Below, piece after piece: positions 54,296 through 63,414 of a stretch of DNA of 64,000 nucleotides. How positions within the stretch are numbered: the stretch's first letter is position 1; each line of letters opens with the position of its first letter. Below the pieces are notes generated by a model. That model did no database searches, was not told where the DNA came from, and was given only the letters and a program-made list of their open reading frames with translations. The translations under genes were made by a program, and so were the position numbers. The stretch comes from Gayadomonas joobiniege G7. Its GTDB lineage: Bacteria > Pseudomonadota > Gammaproteobacteria > Enterobacterales > Alteromonadaceae. The stretch lies in contig NZ_AMRX01000008.1 of the NCBI RefSeq assembly GCF_000300815.1, positions 62,001 through 126,000 on the forward strand, written 5' to 3'.

Positions 54296-54760
54296 ATTTA
54301 AATCGGTTTAATACAACTAGGTTTGTTATTATGGCTAACCCAAGAAGCAGTTTAATCTCGTTCGCTGATGGGCCTTATTATCATCGTATCCCGATGCGTG
54401 CGTCGCAGCTAAGTCAATATAATTAATATATTGATTTATAAAAGGCGCTTTTTGAATCTTTAAGCTGGGTCAACATATTTGCTTTTTATAATATGAGCGG
54501 CCGAACTTTCTAAAGAGGAGTATGCTGGCTTTTGCGACGGTTGAGATAAAGCGACTAGTGGGAGGTCATTAAACGTACCGAATAGATGAACTATTTGAAG
54601 CGTCAATTAACATAGGGTATTGTATTTAACATAACGTACATTATCGGGTATTTGAAAAAATGCAAAGCAAGTCATGTTTAGTTGTTTTTGTCATATTTAA
54701 TTGTGGTTTTTAAGTCTATACTTATCAAGAATCCTAGTTAAGTAATCAGGTAGCGTTACG
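54296..54760. other. 465-base gap with a transposase relic only
   Basis: Between the DsbA-like and chemoreceptor genes. Apart from the short RAYT fragment at 54331-54426, reading both strands gives no credible gene: a 16-codon ORF at 54522 has its purine tract too close to the ATG. The last 120 bases are AT-rich and probably hold the chemoreceptor promoter. Confidence 0.6.
54331..54426 (+). pseudogene. Relic of a REP-associated tyrosine transposase (RAYT, Y1_Tnp)
   Basis: The frame starts M-A-N-P-R-S-S-L-I-S-F-A-D-G-P-Y-Y-H, matching the N-terminus of REP-associated IS200-type transposases (MxxPRxxLIxxxxTPYYH). After YYHRI the frame breaks; skipping one base restores R-C-V-R-R, the conserved continuation of that family. 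The remaining ~130-250 residues, including the catalytic Tyr, are missing. It is thus a frameshifted N-terminal remnant about 30 residues long. Confidence 0.7.
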
Positions 54761-56080
54761 ATGTTTTTCGGAAAAAACAAATTATTAAAAGAAGAAAATG
54801 CAAGATTATCTGCCGAAGTGCAAACTTATCGGCAAATAAAAGAAAGTTTACAGTATGAAATGATTCATATTGGTTTAAATCAACAAGGCCAAATTACAGA
54901 TATCAATGATAACTTCACCAAGACTGTTAAACTGACATCTAATCAGACGATAAACCGTCCATTTAAAGATTTGTTAGCACCTGCTTCATTGCAATCTGAG
55001 CACAGCCAAGAATTGTTACGCGCTATAAAAGATAAAAAACATTGGCATGGCGCAGTACAAATGCTCGATGGCCAAAATCAACCGGTTTGGTTGCGTGCAA
55101 TTTTGCAACCCGTTAAATTGAGTGATGGTAATACGAGTCACTTTTTAATTTATGCTACTGAGCTGACTAATACTATCCAATTAGCATTTGAGCATGAAGA
55201 TTTGGTTAAAGCTCTATATCGTTCATCTGCTGTTATTCAATTCGGTTTAGATGGCATCATATTAGACGCAAACGATAATTTTCTATCTGCCGTTGGTTAT
55301 TCAAAATCGGAGGTTATCGGTCAACACCATCGAATGTTCTGCCGCCAAGAAGACGCAAACTCAACAGAGTACAAAGAGTTTTGGCAAAAACTGCAGCGCG
55401 GTGATTATGTCAGCGGACGTTTTCAGCGTTTGAATAGCCGCGGAGAGCCTTTATGGCTAGAAGCTAGTTATAACCCAATTCATGACTCACAAGGTCGTCT
55501 TTATAAAGTTGCTAAATTTGCGACAAATATAACAGAGCAAATGGAACGAGAGTTTGCGATTTCCGAGGCCGCTGAGGTTGCTTATGCAGTCTCCGAAAAA
55601 ACAGATGCAAATGCGACCCAAGGTCGTCAAGTTATTGATACAACTAAAGATACTATGGAGTCTTTGTCTAAACAAATGGGCTCAGCCGCGCAAGGAATAA
55701 GTGAATTAGATAAACAATCACAAAGAGTGACTGAGTTAGTTAAAAGTATCAGCGGTATCGCTGATCAAACAAATCTATTGGCCTTAAATGCTGCGATTGA
55801 AGCAGCCCGCGCCGGAGAACAAGGTCGTGGTTTTGCGGTGGTGGCGGATGAAGTTCGACAGTTAGCTTCTCGCACTAATGCAGCAACCGAAGAAATTGTT
55901 TCGGTGGTTGCTGAAAATCAAAAATTGACAGTTAAAGCGGTTGAGTTGATACAAGAAAGTCAGAAAAAAGCCGAAGAAGCACTACAATATTCACAAGAAT
56001 CCGGCAATGTGTTTAATAATATTCAAATAGGTGCACGGGAAGTAGTCGATGCAGTCGGTCAATTTACAAAAAAATTATAA
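54761..56080 (+). CDS. Soluble PAS-PAS methyl-accepting chemoreceptor (BdlA-like)
   Basis: 439 aa protein with no membrane helix. N-terminal coiled coil (about 5-22), PAS domain 1 (about 28-130), PAS domain 2 (about 145-262: [38 protein letters not shown]) and a cytoplasmic signalling domain (about 275-439) with the hairpin-tip motif [40 protein letters not shown]. The tandem PAS and lack of a transmembrane part resemble BdlA/Aer-2-like receptors that sense redox or energy. The C-terminal arm ends soon after the tip, as is usual for this class. Free-standing gene. Confidence 0.9.
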   Translation: MFFGKNKLLKEENARLSAEVQTYRQIKESLQYEMIHIGLNQQGQITDINDNFTKTVKLTSNQTINRPFKDLLAPASLQSEHSQELLRAIKDKKHWHGAVQMLDGQNQPVWLRAILQPVKLSDGNTSHFLIYATELTNTIQLAFEHEDLVKALYRSSAVIQFGLDGIILDANDNFLSAVGYSKSEVIGQHHRMFCRQEDANSTEYKEFWQKLQRGDYVSGRFQRLNSRGEPLWLEASYNPIHDSQGRLYKVAKFATNITEQMEREFAISEAAEVAYAVSEKTDANATQGRQVIDTTKDTMESLSKQMGSAAQGISELDKQSQRVTELVKSISGIADQTNLLALNAAIEAARAGEQGRGFAVVADEVRQLASRTNAATEEIVSVVAENQKLTVKAVELIQESQKKAEEALQYSQESGNVFNNIQIGAREVVDAVGQFTKKL

Positions 56081-56192
56081 ATTAAAATCTCAAGCAGTGT
56101 TTAAAATCGCTAAGTTTAATACACTGCTTAACGAAGTTTGTATACGCGTCCTCTTGTCTGACACGCTGTGGTCAATTCAATCATATCGGTGC

Positions 56193-57029
56193 TTAAAGGC
56201 CGCCGGATTTTCGATATTGGCCCGGCGCTAATCCCACCGATTTTTTAAAGCGTTTTGCAAAATTAAACACATCCGAATACCCTACTTGTTCGGCTATTTG
56301 TTGGATGCTCCACTGGCTGTTAGTTAACAGATACTTGGCGCGCTGCATCCTGAGCTTAATCAAATATTGAATTGGGCTAAGTTGGAAATGCCTTTTAAAT
56401 AGTTTATGCAGGTGTGGACTTGAATAATGAATAGTTTGTGCCATTGTCTCTACTGTCCAATCGTAGTGCAGTGATTTTTCAATATCACGCCTTAATTGTT
56501 TAAGTTTGGCTATTTCTTCTGATATGGGTGTCGCGTTAAAGGTTTGGTTTAAATAATGAGCCAATAACTTAATACTCGGCGCTCTAAGTTCAGCTGAGCT
56601 TTCATAATATAAATGGCCTAACAAGTGAAAAATTTGTTTTCCGTTTGCACAACTATGTATACCTGGGGCCAAATTGTGAAAAGATTGCCAATTAGCGGTA
56701 TCGTCTAATGCAAACCAAGCCATTTCCCAGTAATCAGCCTGCAACTCTAATAAAAATGATTGACCCGCTGGTATCACTATAATTTGTCCTTTGCGAGCGA
56801 TGAGTGTTTGTTGATTCATAGTGACAGATATCTCACCGTCGTTGCAGTAAAATAAACTATGTGTATACGGACTAATACGGCCGACTTTATAGTGCCCTCT
56901 AAGATGCGATATCCCAGATAGGTGAATGTTTAAACTTTCTAATTCTGGTACTTTTTCGCAATCGACAAAGCGTTCTTTACACGCTTCACCGATCTCTAAA
57001 ATATCCCCAATATTGTTTGCTAGAACCAT
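56193..57029 (-). CDS. AraC-family transcriptional regulator
   Basis: 278 aa: cupin-type N-terminal domain (about 40-110: SLFYCNDGEISVTMNQQTLIARKGQIIVIPAGQSFLLE) and AraC-type double helix-turn-helix (about 178-276: WTVETMAQTIHYSSPHLHKLFKRHFQLSP, WSIQQIAEQVGYSDVFNFAKRFKKSVGLAPGQYR). It is divergent from SemiSWEET (gap 139 bp) and near a DUF5060 glycosidase, so it is a plausible sugar-responsive activator of these genes. Confidence 0.9.
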   Translation of the reverse strand: MVLANNIGDILEIGEACKERFVDCEKVPELESLNIHLSGISHLRGHYKVGRISPYTHSLFYCNDGEISVTMNQQTLIARKGQIIVIPAGQSFLLELQADYWEMAWFALDDTANWQSFHNLAPGIHSCANGKQIFHLLGHLYYESSAELRAPSIKLLAHYLNQTFNATPISEEIAKLKQLRRDIEKSLHYDWTVETMAQTIHYSSPHLHKLFKRHFQLSPIQYLIKLRMQRAKYLLTNSQWSIQQIAEQVGYSDVFNFAKRFKKSVGLAPGQYRKSGGL

Positions 57030-57168
57030 ATTTTAAGTCCTTATGATAGTTTTGAACATATTAAAGATAGTCTAAACCATACTGTAAAAAGTGCCAGTTT
57101 GAGAGAATATACTCATGGCTTAGCAATAAAGCTAACGCCACTTGTTTATTTAAGTGAGGAAGCAAACC

Positions 57169-57474
57169 ATGTCTAACATTGAGCTTTTAGGCTTTGTATC
57201 TGCGTTTTTAACAACTATTTCATTTTTGCCACAAGCGATACAAGTGATTAAAACACGCAATACCGAGTCCTTATCACTGGCGATGTATAGCCTGTTCACT
57301 TTCGGTGTGGCTGCTTGGACAGTTTATGGCTTCATGATAGGTAACATTGCGGTGATAGCTGCGAACATTATTACCTTCGTTCTTGCTGCTATTATTTTAA
57401 CTATCAAAATAATCAATGAGTTGAATAAACGTCAAGTTGTCGATGAAACATTAACTGGGAAAGTACAAGGATAA
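57169..57474 (+). CDS. SemiSWEET sugar transporter
   Basis: 101 aa membrane protein with three hydrophobic helices and a PQ-loop: SFLPQAIQVIKTRNTESLSLAMYSLFTFG. SemiSWEETs are dimeric facilitators of mono- and disaccharides. The ATG at 57169 is chosen because the GTG at 57154 is part of the ribosome site GTGAGGA. It is divergent from an AraC gene and upstream of (convergent with) a glycosidase gene. Confidence 0.88.
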   Translation: MSNIELLGFVSAFLTTISFLPQAIQVIKTRNTESLSLAMYSLFTFGVAAWTVYGFMIGNIAVIAANIITFVLAAIILTIKIINELNKRQVVDETLTGKVQG

Positions 57475-57491
57475 TTAGACTTTTAGTTGAT

Positions 57492-57513
57492 CACCGCTGG
57501 AAAACCAGCGGTG
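57492..57513. terminator. Hairpin between SemiSWEET and DUF5060 glycosidase genes
   Basis: 9-bp perfect stem CACCGCTGG / CCAGCGGTG with a GAAA-type tetraloop (AAAA), lying between convergent genes. T-tract weak (GGATCTTA). Both gene ends lie within 20 bp of it. Confidence 0.65.
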
Positions 57514-57525
57514 GATCTTACGATC

Positions 57526-59385
57526 TTATTGTTCAGCTTCTTTAACAAAGATCACCCAGTCTTTATGCTGATCTTTTGGTGGTTTACCTAAATCGTAAAA
57601 GTCAGGCTGCCAATACCCTTCATCTTGCGTATCCGCTTGAAAAGATTTTATGCTACCGGTTTGCAACTCACCACCTTCACGTGGGTTGTACCAATGGATG
57701 TTATATTGTCCTTTAAAGCCACGCATTTTTATTTTTAATTCTTTTTTTGCACTTTTTGCAAACATAATATAAAACTCGCCATCTTTTGCTAAAGCCCAAC
57801 CATGATTCAGTGCTTCGTCTTGATTGACAGCATTTTGATAATCTACATCGATAAGTTTAAAAAAATCTAACGCATATTTGGCTTGGGTCCAGAAATTATC
57901 CCGGCTTCTAAAATCTTCAGCTGTTAAGTCTGAATGAGGTCGTTTATATCCAAAATACCATTCTGTCCCCCAGGCGCCAGCTGTTAATGCACCCCAGAGA
58001 CCATTGGTTCGAGCGTCGTTATGTAAAGGATCAAACTCATCGGGCTGTAATGCATATTCGGCATCACCAGGCTCATCAACTGCCACTGCCAATGGCCGTT
58101 CATTGACTACTGGCCAGCTCCGTAATCGTTTAACTTGGTCGTGCACACTGCCAAAATCTTTGCGCCCTGTTTGCAAAGAAACGCCAGTATAATAACTGTC
58201 GTTGCCAGTAATATCTTCAAAAAAGTTACCATTGTGGATGACAACATGATGCTTATACGGGTCATTTAAATAAAAGTATTTTGCCATCGCCAAACGTTGC
58301 TGGGTGTTTTGAGGCGGCGTTTGATGGTTTGCATACCATTCTCCGTTTTCTTCACCCATGTTCCAGTTCAGAGCCAAATGATGAGAAAACCTAGCAATTA
58401 ATTCACGATAATAAACTTGCCGCTGCAGGCCCAATCCCCCATTATCTAATAAGCCCTGGTTTTCTACTTCTTGAGTTTTAAAATGTAAAAACAAACCTTT
58501 ATGTTGAGCGTGGCTGAATATGATATTCCACTGCGCGAGTTTTGATACATCGTACCTATCATAAGTCTCATAATTGATAAATGGGTATACGTTTTGATCG
58601 TCGCCTTTAATATTCAAAGTTAAAAAAGAGATTGAATTCATGCCTTTTTGACTTAAATAATTGATCGCACCGATAAGGCCTTTCCCCTTACCATTTTGCC
58701 AGCTTGGATCACCTGGTTGCCAATCTTTAATATGTGGTTGCCAAGTTTTTACTAAATGATCTTTATGACCATCATTATGAAAGTCTCCATCAAAATCTTT
58801 ATATGAAAGCAGATTCTCAGGGGCATCTGGGCCCGCTTTAATAAAATAACCGCCCTGCTCTGAAAATTTTAGGTACGGTTCCCCAACATATTTAAGGCGG
58901 CCACGCTGACGAAAGTCTGGATACGGTTTATCTGAAACTTGCACCGTAAATTTGCCTCGTTGGCCATCTAATGGCTGAACGATTTTACCCGTTAATACAT
59001 TATCAGAGATTGCAACATACGGGCCTGTTCGAAAGCTAATTCGCCAAGACCAGACACCTATTTCATCTGGGCTGAATCTAACGCGCCATTTATTGCCATC
59101 AGTTGCACCTGTTTGTGCGGCGTTACCGTCCGCTGCAAAAAATCCGGGCACTTGATAGCTTTTACCTGTTTTTTTATGGATGAAAGTTGCGTTAAGACGG
59201 TAGTCTGTAAAAGGATTGATTTTACCTGTTTCGGATGCGTGAGGCCCCTCAAAGGTCAAGTTAATGGTATGCCATTTTTTAAGCTCTCCAGTTATTTGGG
59301 GTTGTGCAAGCAAAGGCGCACAAAAAAAATTAAGCACACATAGATAAAACGCAGCATATCGTTGATAAACAGTAAATATTAACAT
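57526..59385 (-). CDS. Secreted DUF5060 glycoside hydrolase (clan GH-A, apiosidase-like)
   Basis: 619 aa. Signal (1-28, ending LLAQ-P), DUF5060 beta-sandwich (about 33-125: WHTINLTFEGPHASETGKINPFTDYRLNATF, GFFAADGNAAQTGATDGNKWRVRFSPDEIGVWSW), a (beta/alpha)8 barrel (about 160-530) and a C-terminal collagen-binding-like sandwich (about 540-615). Candidate catalytic residues are Glu in LNWNMGEENGEW and Asp/Glu in VAVDEPGDAEY. The DUF5060 plus barrel architecture is shared with GH140-like and other marine glycosidases. Not an assigned family by my reading. A pair of GTTAAC palindromes lies upstream of its start. Confidence 0.78.
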   Translation of the reverse strand: MLIFTVYQRYAAFYLCVLNFFCAPLLAQPQITGELKKWHTINLTFEGPHASETGKINPFTDYRLNATFIHKKTGKSYQVPGFFAADGNAAQTGATDGNKWRVRFSPDEIGVWSWRISFRTGPYVAISDNVLTGKIVQPLDGQRGKFTVQVSDKPYPDFRQRGRLKYVGEPYLKFSEQGGYFIKAGPDAPENLLSYKDFDGDFHNDGHKDHLVKTWQPHIKDWQPGDPSWQNGKGKGLIGAINYLSQKGMNSISFLTLNIKGDDQNVYPFINYETYDRYDVSKLAQWNIIFSHAQHKGLFLHFKTQEVENQGLLDNGGLGLQRQVYYRELIARFSHHLALNWNMGEENGEWYANHQTPPQNTQQRLAMAKYFYLNDPYKHHVVIHNGNFFEDITGNDSYYTGVSLQTGRKDFGSVHDQVKRLRSWPVVNERPLAVAVDEPGDAEYALQPDEFDPLHNDARTNGLWGALTAGAWGTEWYFGYKRPHSDLTAEDFRSRDNFWTQAKYALDFFKLIDVDYQNAVNQDEALNHGWALAKDGEFYIMFAKSAKKELKIKMRGFKGQYNIHWYNPREGGELQTGSIKSFQADTQDEGYWQPDFYDLGKPPKDQHKDWVIFVKEAEQ

Positions 59386-59400
59386 AAGACTCCTTTAAAT

Positions 59401-59427
59401 GTTAACGATAGACTTTAATTGGTTAAC
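59401..59427. promoter_or_regulatory. Two GTTAAC palindromes upstream of the DUF5060 gene
   Basis: TGTTAACGA (core GTTAAC 59401-59406) and GGTTAACAT (core 59422-59427), 21 bp apart centre to centre, two helical turns, and 16 to 42 bp upstream of the start. The core is the same as in the ATTGTTAACAAT sites of the galactan locus, which would suggest a shared or related regulator. Confidence 0.4.
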
Positions 59428-59537
59428 ATACTATAAGAGGTCAGGAAGATTATCTAGCTCAAACTTCTGTAAAAAATAAAATGGGCAGCTTACGAAGTCG
59501 TGTTGAATTGCGAGTAACTTTTTAAAAAATGAATAAA

Positions 59538-59563
59538 ATAGAGCGGCTCAGCGGCCGCTCTAT
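59538..59563 (-). terminator. Terminator of the ZnuD-like receptor gene
   Basis: 10-bp perfect stem ATAGAGCGGC / GCCGCTCTAT with a 6-base loop. On the minus strand it continues into TTTTATTCATTTTTT, 30 bp past the receptor stop. Confidence 0.85.
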
Positions 59564-59592
59564 CGGATTATTATGATGTTGAACGATAAAAT

Positions 59593-62022
59593 TTAAAAAT
59601 AGCCACGTATACCAAAATGCAGAGTTCTTCCGGCTATTGGCGCTTCATCTTTAATAAATGAGGTGTGGTTTTTAGCATAAACATCACCAAGATTATGTGC
59701 TTTTAGATACACAGATATATCCTGCTGAGCGATATTGAGGTTATAACTAACATTTGCGTCAATTAGGTTATAGCCGTTAGTTTGGCTTTCATATTGTGCA
59801 ACTTTGTCCTGACTGTCATAGCGCGTAAAGCTGAGTTTACTTGTGAAAGCTTGCCAGTTGTAATTAATTTCACCGCCAAAGCGCAGTGGCGGTGTGCGAG
59901 GTAGATCACCCCCCTCAATTAATTTTGCTCTGACATAATCGGCAAACACTCTTGTTTTCAAATGTTCCGTAGCCTGCCAAACAAATTGTGCTTCAAAACC
60001 GTACAGTTTTGCATCTGCATGGTTAAATACAAACACCGGAAGCTCATCTGAATGTTCATGTTCTTCGTCATGATCAGTATCATGTTCATCAGCATCTTCA
60101 TGCATTTCGTCTTCATGCTCATGTGAAAATTCAGCAAATAGGCCGGTTTCTGCTTGGTAGTAGTAGTTATGAACTCGATTATAAAAAACATTTACAACAA
60201 ACCCAAAATCACCTTCATATTTTCTGAGCGTCAGATCAATGTTATTAGAAAGTTCCAATGGTTGGTCCGCAGATAACACATCTATATGATATTCGTTTTC
60301 AGCTTCTTCGTGAATTTCATATAGTGCGCCAATTTCGTAAGTTTGTGCCCCAATGTGTGGGCCAAAAGAGAGAATTTCTGCTGCAGACGGAGCACGTTCG
60401 GCGTGTGATACTGCTATTCCTAAGTTATAGCCCGGCACAAAATCCCAAACTACGCCCCCAGATAAATTTACGGTCGCAAAACTTTGATCAATGGCATCTA
60501 CTTCAATGTCTTCGGTTGGGTGCTCGTTTTCATGGTCGTCACCGTGTTCATCACCATGTTCATCCTCGTCATGGTGATCTTCGTCGTCACTATGATCTTC
60601 GTGGCTGTGTACATCAAACATCTCAATCTGTGAAGATTTCGATTTCAGAGTGATGTACTCAGTGCGTGCGCCAAGCTGCACTAAAAAGTTACCAAAATGT
60701 TGTTCTTGCATCATTGCAATTGCGAAAGTTTCATTGTCTGAGGCCGGCGCAAATGCTTCGTCTCCAATGGCAGAAAACTCTGATTTTTTATAATGCAAGC
60801 TAATACCACCACGCCAACCAGCGATTTCTTGCTGCATAAAATCGAATTTTGCTTCGCTAGTCTGGTTGCTAAATAAGGTGCCAACTTCGCCATTTTCGAT
60901 TTCAGCATGTTCGTAATCAGTGTACGATAAACGTGAGTGCAATGCTTTTAATGCGCCACTGTCAATATCTACTTCGCTTTGCAGTTGCACTCTGTCCTGA
61001 GTTAAATCTGCATAAACCGATTCACCTTCTTCGCCGTGCCCAGGGATACCATATTCGCGTTCTAACCGACCATAAGAAATTCCAGCATAGCCTTTGTCCG
61101 CGATATAACTGACACCCAAAGTGCCGCCCGTACTATCTTCAAAGCTATTATCGACTAGTTGCCTTATGCGATTTTTTTGTTTGCCTGCTTCATAATTTTC
61201 AGACTCGCGCCAGAAACCATCTAAATGAAATGCGAACTGCTCGCTACCTGTATTTAAGCTGGCAGACGCAAGTTTCTGCTGATCGTTGGTGCCTTTTTGC
61301 AATGTCCACTCACCAAAGGTGTCTGAGCTTTTAGGAATGCGTTCATCTACGACATTAACCACTCCACCAATCGCGCCGCTGCCGTAAAATAACGTCGCTG
61401 GGCCTCTAAGTACTTCAATTTGTTGCGCAGTAGTGGCTTCTGTGGTGACTGAGTGATCGGGACCAATACGACTAACGTCGCCAGCATCTAGGCCGTTCTG
61501 GCTGATTAATACACGGGGCCCGCTTAAACCTCGAATAACTGGGGTACTTGCAACACCGCCGTACGAGCTAGAATGAACGCCGATTTCTGATTTTAAACTT
61601 TCACCTAAAGTACTGGCTTGCTGCTCACGCAAGCGGTCACCGGATAATACACTCACAGGCATCGCTGATTCTATAGTTGACGAGTGAAACGGTGTAGCCG
61701 TCACATCTATCACTTCAATTGGCGACGAGACTAGCGTTATAGTTAATGTTTGATTATTTTTTTGATTAAAATCTATCGCTTGGTTTTTATGCGCGTAACC
61801 ACTGGCAGAAATATGTAGTTCTGGATTTGATTTGTTAGTATTTATTTTAAAACGACCATTCTCATCAGCAATGACTTTTTTATTAGACCCCATTACTGAT
61901 ATTTTTGCTTTGGCAATACTTTTACCATTTGCATTAAGAACCTGGCCGTTAATTGTCTGGGCTTGAGTGGCAGTTGTTAACAGTGCACTGCACACGAGTG
62001 CTACTTTGCTTAATTTGTACAT
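59593..62022 (-). CDS. znuD: TonB-dependent receptor, His-rich, ZnuD-like zinc receptor
   Basis: 809 aa outer-membrane receptor. Signal 1-21; a carboxypeptidase-regulatory-like beta-sandwich (about 22-105: INGQVLNANGKSIAKAKISVMG); plug (about 115-225: IESAMPVSVLSGDRLREQQASTLGESLKSEIGVHSSSYGG...GPRVLISQNG); then the barrel ending in HFGIRGYF. Two acidic His-rich loops lie in the barrel (about 467-507 and 632-662, rich in HEDH/DEHGDEHGDDHENEH), typical of zinc-importing ZnuD receptors. The extra N-terminal domain is common in Bacteroidetes and some gammaproteobacteria. A Zur-like site lies 37-53 bp upstream. The gene symbol reflects similarity, not tested function. Confidence 0.85.
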   Translation of the reverse strand: MYKLSKVALVCSALLTTATQAQTINGQVLNANGKSIAKAKISVMGSNKKVIADENGRFKINTNKSNPELHISASGYAHKNQAIDFNQKNNQTLTITLVSSPIEVIDVTATPFHSSTIESAMPVSVLSGDRLREQQASTLGESLKSEIGVHSSSYGGVASTPVIRGLSGPRVLISQNGLDAGDVSRIGPDHSVTTEATTAQQIEVLRGPATLFYGSGAIGGVVNVVDERIPKSSDTFGEWTLQKGTNDQQKLASASLNTGSEQFAFHLDGFWRESENYEAGKQKNRIRQLVDNSFEDSTGGTLGVSYIADKGYAGISYGRLEREYGIPGHGEEGESVYADLTQDRVQLQSEVDIDSGALKALHSRLSYTDYEHAEIENGEVGTLFSNQTSEAKFDFMQQEIAGWRGGISLHYKKSEFSAIGDEAFAPASDNETFAIAMMQEQHFGNFLVQLGARTEYITLKSKSSQIEMFDVHSHEDHSDDEDHHDEDEHGDEHGDDHENEHPTEDIEVDAIDQSFATVNLSGGVVWDFVPGYNLGIAVSHAERAPSAAEILSFGPHIGAQTYEIGALYEIHEEAENEYHIDVLSADQPLELSNNIDLTLRKYEGDFGFVVNVFYNRVHNYYYQAETGLFAEFSHEHEDEMHEDADEHDTDHDEEHEHSDELPVFVFNHADAKLYGFEAQFVWQATEHLKTRVFADYVRAKLIEGGDLPRTPPLRFGGEINYNWQAFTSKLSFTRYDSQDKVAQYESQTNGYNLIDANVSYNLNIAQQDISVYLKAHNLGDVYAKNHTSFIKDEAPIAGRTLHFGIRGYF

Positions 62023-62040
62023 ATCTCCCTCAGTCTGTTA

Positions 62041-62075
62041 TGTAATAACATTGATAAATGTAATGTTATAGTGTT
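62041..62075. promoter_or_regulatory. Candidate Zur site(s) upstream of the ZnuD-like receptor
   Basis: TGTAATGTTATA at 62059-62070 is identical to the 12-mer at 39425; it extends as the imperfect palindrome AATGTTATAGTGTT (62062-62075). A further half-site TGTAATAACATT lies at 62041-62052. Together they overlap the -35/-10 region of the receptor promoter (minus strand). Control by zinc-sensing Zur is the simplest reading. Confidence 0.6.
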
Positions 62076-62271
62076 GCTAGCACTAAATGCAAGTGCTTTC
62101 CTTAACTACGCATTAAATCGTTCTGTTTATGAAAAATATAACTATGACGATTCGTTCGGTTATAACTAAGTGATGATAAATGCATTAACACATTGCTTTG
62201 TTTGAGAATTTGGGGTTTGTGCGTATTCAACTTATACTCTCATTTATGACAATTTTATTTTAGGATCCCGA

Positions 62272-63174
62272 ATGCACGGACATCATCATCATCATCATAA
62301 CCAGTCCTCAGACCTTTCAAGTCAACGAATTGGTTGGGCGTTTTTTCTCAACCTGGTTTTTACCATCATTGAGTTTATTGGGGGCTTAATAACCAATAGT
62401 ACAGCGATAATGGCGGACGCCGTCCATGATCTGGGTGATACGCTGTCGATTGGTAGTGCTTGGGTTCTGCAAAAGCTTGGTAAGCGCGGTGCAACAGCCG
62501 AATATACATACGGTTTTTTACGATTGAGTCTGTTAGGCGCTTTAATCAATGGCGTCATTTTATTAGCGGGCTCAATTTGGGTTTTAATGATTGCAATACC
62601 CAGGCTTGCCGAACCGGTGCAGCCTGATGCTGAAGGTATGTTCTGGCTGGCTTTATTAGGTGTTTGTGTAAATGGCTACGCCGCTTATAAATTAAGTTCG
62701 GGTAAAACATTAAACGAAAAAGTTTTAAATTGGCACTTGATTGAAGATGTACTCGGTTGGGTGGCAGTTTTAGTGGTTTCTGTTGTGCTCATGTTTGTAA
62801 ACTTACCTATTTTAGATCCTCTGTTATCAATAGGTTTTACTTTATTTGTATTGGTTGGGGTTGCACGTGTGCTTTTTAAAACGTTAAACCTTTTTTTGCA
62901 AGCGGTGCCGGATCCTCAGATAAAACGAGCAGCAGAAGATGTGTTTATGAAACAAGCCGAAGTGGACGATGTTCATCATCTACATTTGTGGTCACTGGAC
63001 GGCGAACAGCATGTACTCACTGCGCATTTAGTTTTGGCAGAACCATTAAGTTCGTTTGATACTATGGCACTCAAGATACGCCTCGCTGACGAGTTAGCGC
63101 AATTTAAGTTAGCACATACAACGATAGAATTTGAACATCCTGGTGAAACTTGTCGTGATAAGGTAGACGTATAA
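62272..63174 (+). CDS. Cation diffusion facilitator metal exporter (CzcD-like)
   Basis: 300 aa CDF exporter. N-terminus MHGHHHHHHNQ is a metal-binding tag. Six hydrophobic helices (about 20-200) carry the metal site motifs ADAVHDLGD (HxxxD) in helix 2 and WHLIEDVLGW (HxxxD) in helix 5. A cytoplasmic domain (about 205-290: VDDVHHLHLWSLDGEQHVLTAHLVL) follows. CDF proteins of this type expel zinc, cobalt or cadmium. It is divergent from the ZnuD-like receptor, 249 bp apart, so import and export genes face each other. The next small ORF starts directly after its stop. Confidence 0.88.
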   Translation: MHGHHHHHHNQSSDLSSQRIGWAFFLNLVFTIIEFIGGLITNSTAIMADAVHDLGDTLSIGSAWVLQKLGKRGATAEYTYGFLRLSLLGALINGVILLAGSIWVLMIAIPRLAEPVQPDAEGMFWLALLGVCVNGYAAYKLSSGKTLNEKVLNWHLIEDVLGWVAVLVVSVVLMFVNLPILDPLLSIGFTLFVLVGVARVLFKTLNLFLQAVPDPQIKRAAEDVFMKQAEVDDVHHLHLWSLDGEQHVLTAHLVLAEPLSSFDTMALKIRLADELAQFKLAHTTIEFEHPGETCRDKVDV

Positions 63175-63345
63175 ATGTCAGATATCATCGTTAGTTTATT
63201 CTTTGAGATGATCTTGTACTACCCTGGACACTATTTAGGAAAAATTCTTAAAAAGAAAAACAATCTGCTTTTTTGTATGAGTCTTAGTCTTATCTTTTGG
63301 GCATTACTGGCGAGCTCTGGTTTTTTGATTTTTACCCATTATTAG
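63175..63345 (+). CDS. Small membrane protein coupled to the CDF exporter
   Basis: 56 aa ORF whose ATG abuts the CDF stop (TAAATG). Predicted: a short amphipathic N-terminus, a basic loop KILKKKNN, and one hydrophobic helix (LLFCMSLSLIFWALLASSGFLIF in two halves). No recognised domain; short proteins of this kind next to CDF exporters are often unannotated. The end-to-start junction supports translational coupling, but a strong ribosome site is not evident. Confidence 0.45.
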   Translation: MSDIIVSLFFEMILYYPGHYLGKILKKKNNLLFCMSLSLIFWALLASSGFLIFTHY

Positions 63346-63414
63346 CAGACACATTTATCGTCTTCGATTGTATATTAGCGGTGTCATTTTTACTTGATTG
63401 CAGCTGGAGTGAAT

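Noticed and set aside
54522-54572. 16-codon ORF after GAGGAG upstream of the chemoreceptor
   Set aside because: The purine tract is only one base from the ATG, too close for translation, and the peptide has no features.
54761-56080. Chemoreceptor as a truncated gene because it ends soon after the signalling tip
   Set aside because: Soluble PAS-PAS receptors of the BdlA type are normally about this length (around 420-440 residues).
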